Origin: DAOTXK01 sp034435395
GTDB taxonomy: Bacteria > Chloroflexota > Anaerolineae > Aggregatilineales > Ch27
DNA: 24,190 nucleotides
Reading direction: 5' to 3'
NCBI GenBank assembly: GCA_034435395.1
Contig: DAOTXK010000224.1
Span: forward strand, 1-24,190
Within the stretch, counting starts at the first letter, position 1; the number at the start of each line of letters is the position of its first letter. Shown piece by piece: positions 7,655-13,530 of this stretch. Made by a program: the position numbers and the translations under genes. The notes beneath the pieces are model-generated. The model saw nothing but the letters and a program-made list of their open reading frames with translations, was not told where the DNA came from and ran no database searches.

Positions 7655-7741
7655 GGGGCAGGCGTCGCCTGCGCACACTGTTCACCGGGCCAGGATAAGC
7701 AGCGAAGTCGACAACCGGCCACCAGGCTGGGCGCCTGCCCC
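7655..7741. repeat. GC-rich dispersed inverted-repeat element (trxB upstream gap)
   Basis: GGGGCAGGCG (7655-7664) and CGCCTGCCCC (7732-7741) are exact 10-bp inverted arms. Inside, GCAGGCG-T-CGCCTGC (7658-7672) is a tight palindrome of its own. GCGCCTGCCCC recurs at 1481-1491, and a related hairpin is at 17117-17142. All sit in intergenic gaps. It occupies most of the 203-bp gap between trxB and the anti-sigma gene, where no gene is seen. Confidence 0.5.
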
Positions 7742-7796
7742 TCACCCGCCAACTGCCAGGAACCGGCGCGGTTCGGACGCATCTGCCTCTCGTCTG

Positions 7797-8054
7797 TCAG
7801 TCCGACTCGACCGGATCGAGCAGGCCAGCCTTCTCGGCCTTCACGATAGCCAGCAACGCTTCAAATTCCTCCCGGCAGTCACAGCAATGGTTCAGGTGTT
7901 CCTGCACCGCCGGCAGAAGCAGCGCCGGGTCTTCACCTGCGTTGATCAACTCGACCATGTGGGGCATCTCCGCGTCACAACCATCGCAGTCGATATCCCC
8001 CTCATGGGCGGCAAAGATCGCCTCCACCATTGCCAGTAGTTGATTGAATGCCAT
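7797..8054 (-). CDS. Small soluble zinc-finger (ZAS-type) anti-sigma factor candidate
   Basis: This acidic protein of 85 residues has no membrane segment or signal peptide. It carries H53-x3-C57-x2-C60, the HxxxCxxC core of zinc-associated anti-sigma domains. It also has an adjacent C58 and an upstream C23-x2-C26 pair that could supply the fourth zinc ligand or take part in disulfides. GAGGGG lies 8 nt before the ATG. It begins 62 bp after the ECF sigma gene on the same strand, the usual place for a cognate anti-sigma factor. In the family, binding holds the sigma factor inactive; soluble members such as RsrA release it when their Cys residues are oxidised. Redox sensing here is an inference from the Cys pattern and the trxB neighbour. 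Confidence 0.8.
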   Translation of the reverse strand: MAFNQLLAMVEAIFAAHEGDIDCDGCDAEMPHMVELINAGEDPALLLPAVQEHLNHCCDCREEFEALLAIVKAEKAGLLDPVESD

Positions 8055-8116
8055 TGTCCCAGCCCCTCAGCATCATGAATGTGGACGAATCGACACCGGG
8101 CGATCTTACGCCCCCC

Positions 8117-8770
8117 TCATTCAAAAAGCCCCTTGATGTAATCCATGCTGATACCCTGGTCCTCCAGGGCGGTGCGCAGCTTACAACGCGCATCGTGGAG
8201 CAATTTGTAGAGCGCATTCCGGTTGGTGCCCATTCGTTCCGCCACAATCTCCAGCGGCACGCCGCGCAGCCCCACCGCCTCCAAAGCCATGCGCTGCCGC
8301 TCAGTCAACGAATGGCGAATGGCCTCTTCAATTTTGTCCAGAACATCGGCGCGTTCCGTAAACCTTTCGGGGCCCACCGGCTGATCGGAAGTGAGCAGGC
8401 TGCCGAGCATGGGCATCACTTCCCCTTCTAACGTCAACGCTTCCAGACTGAAATCGCGATAGCGCGCCCGCCGCAGTTCACTGATCGCCACCCGCACGGC
8501 CACCTTCATCGCCCAGGTGGTGAACTGACTGTCCCCCCGAAAGGAGTGCCGATTCTTGAGGACGCGCAGCGTGGCTTCTTGTGCGAAGTCTTCGGCCATG
8601 TGTCGCAATTCATGATGGGAGCGGCTAGACAGATCGCTGCGTTCACGGCTGAGGTAGTAGTAGATACCCCGCTGTAAGCGCGCGCGCAGGTCCTCAAGAG
8701 CCGCCGACTGGGCCGACGTGTCCTCAGCTCCCAGGGCGGCGAGCCACTGGTCATTGGTGCGCTGGGTCAT
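8117..8770 (-). CDS. ECF-family RNA polymerase sigma factor
   Basis: This alternative sigma factor of 217 residues has only the two ECF domains. Sigma-2 (~30-105) contains EDFAQEATLRVLKNRHSF and the promoter-melting/-10 segment FTTWAMKVAVRVAISELRR. Sigma-4 (~150-203) contains LTERQRMALEAVGLRGVPL and the helix-turn-helix IVAERMGTNRNALYKLLHDAR. There is no SnoaL or other C-terminal extension. A small zinc-type anti-sigma gene follows on the same strand and thioredoxin reductase comes next. The likely promoter at 8811-8837 is an extended -10 type. The ribosome site is weak (AAAGG about 13 nt before ATG). The specific ECF group cannot be assigned by eye. Confidence 0.92.
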   Translation of the reverse strand: MTQRTNDQWLAALGAEDTSAQSAALEDLRARLQRGIYYYLSRERSDLSSRSHHELRHMAEDFAQEATLRVLKNRHSFRGDSQFTTWAMKVAVRVAISELRRARYRDFSLEALTLEGEVMPMLGSLLTSDQPVGPERFTERADVLDKIEEAIRHSLTERQRMALEAVGLRGVPLEIVAERMGTNRNALYKLLHDARCKLRTALEDQGISMDYIKGLFE

Positions 8771-8810
8771 GGATGGAGCGCCTTTGTGAAATCGTTGCGC
8801 TGGCCCATTA

Positions 8811-8837
8811 ATTGTACCAGGTGACGGCCATTGTCTC
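8811..8837 (-). promoter_or_regulatory. Extended -10 promoter of the sigma factor gene
   Basis: Minus-strand TGG-TACAAT (8811-8819) is an extended -10. GAGACA (8832-8837), matching TTGACA at four of six bases, lies 15 bp upstream. The -10 is about 40 bp before the sigma ATG. It is back to back with the plus-strand promoter at 8917-8944 in the 252-bp divergent gap. Confidence 0.45.
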
Positions 8838-8916
8838 TATGATTGTCGGCGCATCGGCGCTTCCCGCCGTCGGCCTTTTTCACGCGTTTTTCACATTCCC
8901 GCCAGGGCCAACCGGT

Positions 8917-8944
8917 TTGCACCACGCAAACCGCCGGGTATAAT
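8917..8944 (+). promoter_or_regulatory. Sigma-70-type promoter of the tandem cyclase genes
   Basis: TTGCAC (8917-8922), a 16-bp spacer and a perfect TATAAT (8939-8944). Transcription would begin near 8951. This rules out a translation start at 8843 on this transcript and supports a start at 9023 or 9026. Confidence 0.7.
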
Positions 8945-9022
8945 GCGTCAATTAACAGCAGGTGGTTCTGGGATGCTATCGTTTTTCACATCACGTATCT
9001 ATACTTAAGATGGCTTGTGCCA

Positions 9023-10792
9023 ATGATGGCTTCCTCTGAGACTCATAAACCTTCCCTCCGTGAGACAGCCCAACGCCTGCATCGCGAAGTCCATGACATT
9101 GAGGGCGTCTTGCGTAACCAGCGCGAATTGCTTCGCCAGCGAGGCATGACCCTCGCTCCTGGTGTGTTGACCGGCCTTGAGGACGCCCAGATCCGTCTGC
9201 TGAATCTGGTCAACCAGTTGAAAAGCGAAGAGATAGCGCTGGAGCAACTGCGCGCCCTGGCGGCCACAACCGCGCTCATCAACAGCTCCCTTGACCTGGA
9301 TACGGTTCTCAACAAGACGATGGACACGGTTATCCAGCTCACCGGCGCGGAACGCGGTTATCTTATGCTGCGCAACCAGCAAACCGGCGAGATGGAGTAT
9401 CGCCTGGCGCGTAACCTGGACCGAGAAACCATCGAACAAAGCGCCTTCACCGTCAGCCGCAGCGTGGTCAACCGGGTGGCCGAAACCGGCGAGCCGGTCG
9501 TCACCACCAACGCGCAAGACGACCCTCGCTTTGCCTCACAGGAAAGCATTGTCTCATTTGCCTTACGCAGTATTCTCTGTACCCCCTTGAAACTTAAGGA
9601 TAAAGTCACGGGCGTTATTTACGCCGATAACCGGGTTCGGGCCGGCCTATTCCAGGAGAACGAACTCCAGCTGCTTAATGCCTTTGCCAATCAGGCCGCC
9701 ATCGCCATTGAGAACGCGCGCCTCTTTGAAGCCCTGCGAGCAGCCCTGGCGGAGATCACCGAGATCAAAGACTTGATGTACAATGTCTTTTCCTCCATCC
9801 CCAGCGGCGTGATCGTGACCGACGGTCATAACGCCATCGAGACCTTCAACCAGGCTGCCGGCGAAATCCTCAACCTGGAACTGGCGGAGGCCATGGGGCG
9901 AACCATCAATGAGACCCTACCGGCTCTGTCAGAGGGCCTGTCGCGGCTGCTGGAGGTCGTCCGGACGGAAAACCGGCGAACGACCGTGGAATTGACAGCA
10001 GCGCTGGACGAACGCGGCCCGCGCAACCTCAACCTCCGGCTCAGCCCGTTGCGCAACACCGATCAAAGCATCGAAGGTGTGGTCGTGGTGCTTGACGACC
10101 TGACGGAACTCCGGCAACGCGAGGCGCAACTGAATGTAGTGCGGCGCTACCTGCCACCAGCAATGGTTGACAACATCCAGAGCATCGCCCAATTGGGATT
10201 GGGAGGCGTCCGGAGACACGTCACGGTTATGTACATCGATGTCCGTCCGGTGGATACGCTCCCCCCCAACATGTCTCCCAAGGAACAGATGGCGACTCTG
10301 AACCGCTACCTGGCCGCATCCAGCACGCCCATCCACCGCTACGGCGGCGTGATCGACAAATACATGGGCACCGAGGTGATGGCCCTGTTCAACACCCAGC
10401 TGAATCCCAGCGAGACCCATGCCTGGGATGCCGTGCGAGCGGCGCTCGACATGGTTGACGACTTTCTGACCCTCTATGCGGAACAGGGTGAGGCCCCCGG
10501 CGATGTCTACTACCGGATTGGCATCCACAGTGGCATCGCGACAATGGGCAATGTCGGCAGCAAGAGCCGTCGCGAGTTCACCGCTATCGGCGACACCGTT
10601 AATCTGGCGCACCGGCTGCTCGATCTGGCCAAATGCGGCGAAGTCCTGGTCAGCGAACACCTCTACGACACATGTGCCCCTCACCTGACCGACCGGGGCA
10701 ACAGGATCACCGTAGCTGACCGTGGCCAAATTGAGATCCGCGGTCGTAAACAGCCTGTCCGCATCTACCAGTTACATCGGGAGCCGTCGTAA
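9023..10792 (+). CDS. GAF-PAS-class III nucleotide cyclase homologue, copy 1 (metal site lost)
   Basis: This is a soluble signalling protein of 589 residues from ATG 9023 (ATG 9026 is also possible). The frame is open back to 8843, but those 60 codons lie over the promoter and show no domain. Order: coiled-coil lead (~15-90), GAF (~92-235), short helix, PAS (~250-365), class III cyclase domain (~395-583). In the cyclase domain the first metal Asp (D406, YIDVR) remains but the following GFT is lost. The second metal Asp is Thr450 (DKYMGTEV). The base-binding Lys446 and the transition-state pair N527/R531 (VNLAHRL) are kept. Alone it should be inactive. Five bases after its stop comes a close paralogue that keeps both Asp residues, suggesting heterodimer formation. 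cAMP or cGMP specificity is unknown. Confidence 0.87.
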   Translation: MMASSETHKPSLRETAQRLHREVHDIEGVLRNQRELLRQRGMTLAPGVLTGLEDAQIRLLNLVNQLKSEEIALEQLRALAATTALINSSLDLDTVLNKTMDTVIQLTGAERGYLMLRNQQTGEMEYRLARNLDRETIEQSAFTVSRSVVNRVAETGEPVVTTNAQDDPRFASQESIVSFALRSILCTPLKLKDKVTGVIYADNRVRAGLFQENELQLLNAFANQAAIAIENARLFEALRAALAEITEIKDLMYNVFSSIPSGVIVTDGHNAIETFNQAAGEILNLELAEAMGRTINETLPALSEGLSRLLEVVRTENRRTTVELTAALDERGPRNLNLRLSPLRNTDQSIEGVVVVLDDLTELRQREAQLNVVRRYLPPAMVDNIQSIAQLGLGGVRRHVTVMYIDVRPVDTLPPNMSPKEQMATLNRYLAASSTPIHRYGGVIDKYMGTEVMALFNTQLNPSETHAWDAVRAALDMVDDFLTLYAEQGEAPGDVYYRIGIHSGIATMGNVGSKSRREFTAIGDTVNLAHRLLDLAKCGEVLVSEHLYDTCAPHLTDRGNRITVADRGQIEIRGRKQPVRIYQLHREPS

Positions 10793-10797
10793 CTGTT

Positions 10798-12552
10798 ATG
10801 TCATCCCTTGAGACCAACCCCTTGCAGAGCATATATGTGAATGAGGCCCAGGGGATCAGCGCGCTGCTCGGCGAGGTAGAGCAGGCGCTTCGTAGCCAGC
10901 ACAGCATCCTTCAACAGCGGGGGATGAACCTGCCACCGGGCACGCTCAAAAGCCTACAGACAACCCGGCAGGGCCTGGACAATCTGGCAGTTGGCCTTCA
11001 AGATCAGCAGGTTGAGCTAAACCGGCTGAAGGCGCTGGCGGAGACGGCGGCGCTGATCAACAGTTCACTGGGGCTTGACGAAGTGCTCAACCGGGTAATG
11101 GACACCGTGATCCGTTTGACCGGAGCGGAGCGCGGGTACATCGTGTTGCGCGATGAAGACAGCGGGGAAATGGTCTTCCGGGTGGCCCGCAACCTGAACC
11201 AGGAAACCATAGAAAAAGGGTCCTTCGTCGTCAGCCGCAGCGTGGTCAACGATGTGGCTGAGACCGGCCAGCCGGTGCTCACGACCAACGCCCAGAATGA
11301 TCCCCGCTTCGCCAACCACGAGAGCGTGCTGTCCTATTCGCTGCTGAGCATTCTGTGCGTCCCATTAAAAGTCCAGGACAAAGTCACCGGCGTGGTATAT
11401 GCTGACAACAGCGTCCGTGCCGGTCTGTTTGCGGAGAGCGAGCTGGAACTGCTGTTGGCCTTCGCCAACCAGGCGGCCATTGCCATCGAAAACGCCCGCC
11501 GGACCGAGCGCGTGCGGGCTACCCTGCAAGAGATCATAGAATATAACGAGTTGCTCGAGAACGCCTTCGCCTCGATTGCCAGCGGCGTCATCACCACCGA
11601 CCTGGCAGGCAATATCATCATTTTTAACCAGGCTGCCGAAAAAATCTTCAACCTGTCGGCGGCGCAGGTGCTCGGCAAGCCATTGGATACCGCGCTCCCT
11701 CCCTTACCTCCTGAGTTCTATCAGCTCATGCGGCGAGTGCAGGACGAGGACATGCGCGCTGAGATCGAATTGCGGCCGCAGGTTCCTTCACGGGGGGAAG
11801 TCATCCTCGATCTGCGCCTCAGCCCGCTGAAAACACACGAGCAGTCGACCCAGGGTGTTACCATCCTCATCGACGATCTGACCGAGATCCGCCGGCGTGA
11901 GGAAACCTTAAAAGAAGTTGAGCGTTATCTCCCTCCGGCGATGGTGGAAAACATCCGCACCATTGACACCATCGAACTCGGCGGCGAAGAACGCGAGATC
12001 AGTGTCGTTTCCGTCGACGTGCGCGGTTTCACCAGCTTCTCCGAGCAACTGGAGCCGGAGGAGTTGATGACCATCATCAACCGCTACCTCTCGGTCAGCA
12101 GTGACGCGATTCATCTCTACGAGGGCATCATCGACAAGTACATGGGGGATGCGGTGGTGGGGCTGTACAACACGCAGCTCAACCCCCAACCGGACGATCA
12201 TGCCCTGCGCGCCGTTCGCGCGGCCATGAGCATGAGCTACGACATCCAGGCGTTGCACGAAACGCTGCCCGACCCCTATCGCCTGTGGTACGGCATTGGC
12301 ATCGACACCGGAGTGGCCGTTCTGGGCAACGTCGGCAGCGAGGATCGCAAAGAGTTCACCGCCCTGGGCAAGCCGGTTAATTACGCCAAAAAACTTCAGG
12401 AAGCTGCCGAGCGCGGCGAGGTCATTATCTCCGAGGCAACATACCAGCTCGTTCATGACCGTTTTGAGATCGAGCGCATCGAGCGTCCCTTCCGGGGCGA
12501 GACTCAGCCTCGTGTCATGTACCGGATATTGGGATTCAGGCGGAAACATTGA
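10798..12552 (+). CDS. GAF-PAS-class III nucleotide cyclase, copy 2 (metal site kept)
   Basis: This 584-residue paralogue of the preceding gene has the same order: coiled coil (~15-90), GAF (~93-236), PAS (~251-367), class III cyclase (~397-580). Both metal Asp residues are present: D407 in SVDVRGFTSF and D451 in DKYMGDAVVG, with base-binding Lys447. The transition-state Asn528 is kept, but the Arg is Lys532 (VNYAKKLQ) and the usual GD before VN is GKP. It would supply the metal half of an active site and needs an Arg from a partner, which copy 1 retains. It starts 5 bp after the copy 1 stop, so the two are very likely translated from one mRNA and made in similar amounts. GAF and PAS domains suggest control by a small ligand, but none is identified. 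No transmembrane segments. Confidence 0.9.
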   Translation: MSSLETNPLQSIYVNEAQGISALLGEVEQALRSQHSILQQRGMNLPPGTLKSLQTTRQGLDNLAVGLQDQQVELNRLKALAETAALINSSLGLDEVLNRVMDTVIRLTGAERGYIVLRDEDSGEMVFRVARNLNQETIEKGSFVVSRSVVNDVAETGQPVLTTNAQNDPRFANHESVLSYSLLSILCVPLKVQDKVTGVVYADNSVRAGLFAESELELLLAFANQAAIAIENARRTERVRATLQEIIEYNELLENAFASIASGVITTDLAGNIIIFNQAAEKIFNLSAAQVLGKPLDTALPPLPPEFYQLMRRVQDEDMRAEIELRPQVPSRGEVILDLRLSPLKTHEQSTQGVTILIDDLTEIRRREETLKEVERYLPPAMVENIRTIDTIELGGEEREISVVSVDVRGFTSFSEQLEPEELMTIINRYLSVSSDAIHLYEGIIDKYMGDAVVGLYNTQLNPQPDDHALRAVRAAMSMSYDIQALHETLPDPYRLWYGIGIDTGVAVLGNVGSEDRKEFTALGKPVNYAKKLQEAAERGEVIISEATYQLVHDRFEIERIERPFRGETQPRVMYRILGFRRKH

Positions 12553-12570
12553 GCGGGCCTGGCGCGCGCC

Positions 12571-12590
12571 CTGCCCCCACCGATGGGCAG
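12571..12590. terminator. Weak hairpin between convergent cyclase and stalk-protein genes
   Basis: CTGCCC and GGGCAG pair around an 8-nt loop in the 49-bp gap between two convergent stop codons. It may act in both directions, but no T run follows on either side. Confidence 0.25.
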
Positions 12591-12601
12591 CGGGGGCTAC
12601 A

Positions 12602-13462
12602 CTACTCGAGGATCACCATCGAAGAGGCCACTGTCTCACCGCCCAAAGACAAACGAATCTCATACCGGCCTGGGGCGAACCCTTCGGAATCGCCGAAGAA
12701 GTAGAGGGCTGTCCCCGTTTCACCGCCGCTCCACAGGTATGCGCCGCCCTGCAAGGGCACGCCCTCGTATACCAGCAGGCGCTCCCAGGGAACACCATCG
12801 ATCATGCCTGCGTAGCTCACCCAGAAGTAAAGCCGTCTGATACCCGCCTCCAGTGTCGCCCGCGGATTGACCGGCATCAGGTCGTCGGTCACCGCGCTAT
12901 CCACCGCCGTGATCTGCACGCTCATCGTCGGCAAGGGGGTCACGCTTGAAGCCAGGGGAGTCACGCCGAAGGGGGAGGCGGTAGGAGACAGCGACGGGCT
13001 GGGCGAGGCCGTCAACAGCGTCGCCGTGGGCGGCATAGTCGCGGTGGGCGGCGCTGTGCTGACCGCGCGCGTGGGCGTTCGGCGGGGAGTCACGGTCACC
13101 AGAGTCGGTTCCGGCGTCGCCGTGATGACAATAGGGGTGAGACTCGGCGGCGGGGCCGTGACAGTGGGCACCGCCGCAGTTGGTGCGGTAAGCACTGCTG
13201 CTGGCGTCTGACCCGGGCCGTACCCCCCCAACACCGCCTGCGCGAACCCACTGAACAGGCAAACCGCCGCCGCGACAAAAGCCATGGTCAGCGCCACCAG
13301 AAACAACTCCCACCCTTGCAGGCTGGCCGCGCGGCGCAGTCGCCAGTACGGCTCCCGCTTCCCCCGCCGGAAATTCCACAGCGCCGCCAGGAACAACAGC
13401 ACTGCCAGGAACAACATGCCCACCACAAGATAAGGGACCAGAGTCCGCAAAATCTCAGGCAT
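12602..13462 (-). CDS. Two-TM membrane protein with Pro/Thr stalk, unknown function
   Basis: I do not recognise a named family. The 286 residues divide into two N-terminal membrane helices (~8-29 and ~52-74) joined by a basic cytoplasmic loop (FRRGKREPYWRLRR), a long Pro/Thr/Ser/Val-rich stalk (~85-180) and a compact C-terminal domain (~181-286). The latter holds several Trp/Tyr residues, GIRRLYFWVSYAGM and VPWERLLVYEG, and ends in beta-type alternation (GRYEIRLSLGGETVASSMVI). The topology puts the stalk and C-terminal domain outside the cell. The stalk resembles those of the next gene and of the ComEA-like protein. It lies 68 bp after the SGNH lipoprotein gene on the same strand. A copy of the 14-base TACAAT element is 28 bp before its ATG, so it may have its own promoter. 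Confidence 0.75.
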   Translation of the reverse strand: MPEILRTLVPYLVVGMLFLAVLLFLAALWNFRRGKREPYWRLRRAASLQGWELFLVALTMAFVAAAVCLFSGFAQAVLGGYGPGQTPAAVLTAPTAAVPTVTAPPPSLTPIVITATPEPTLVTVTPRRTPTRAVSTAPPTATMPPTATLLTASPSPSLSPTASPFGVTPLASSVTPLPTMSVQITAVDSAVTDDLMPVNPRATLEAGIRRLYFWVSYAGMIDGVPWERLLVYEGVPLQGGAYLWSGGETGTALYFFGDSEGFAPGRYEIRLSLGGETVASSMVILE

Positions 13463-13490
13463 CAGTCCGCCGCCTCAGGCACGCGCTACT

Positions 13491-13504
13491 GGCGTTATTG
13501 TACC
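13491..13504 (-). promoter_or_regulatory. -10-like element, second copy
   Basis: Minus-strand GGTACAATAACGCC, identical over 14 bases to 6525-6538. TACAAT is at 13497-13502, about 35 bp before the ATG at 13462. No clear -35 box. Confidence 0.35.
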
Positions 13505-13530
13505 GGTCACCATTAGGAGCTTCCCCCCGG

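Noticed and set aside
8843..9022. 60 extra N-terminal codons of the first cyclase gene
   Set aside because: They overlie TTGCAC-16-TATAAT, show no domain, and the paralogue begins at the position matching the ATG at 9023.
9005..9517. Minus-strand frame opposite the cyclase coiled coil/GAF
   Set aside because: Shadow of conserved GAF coding sequence with no supporting ribosome site or motif.
12867..13211. Val/Gly-rich plus-strand frame
   Set aside because: It is the reverse complement of the Pro/Thr stalk of the minus-strand membrane protein.
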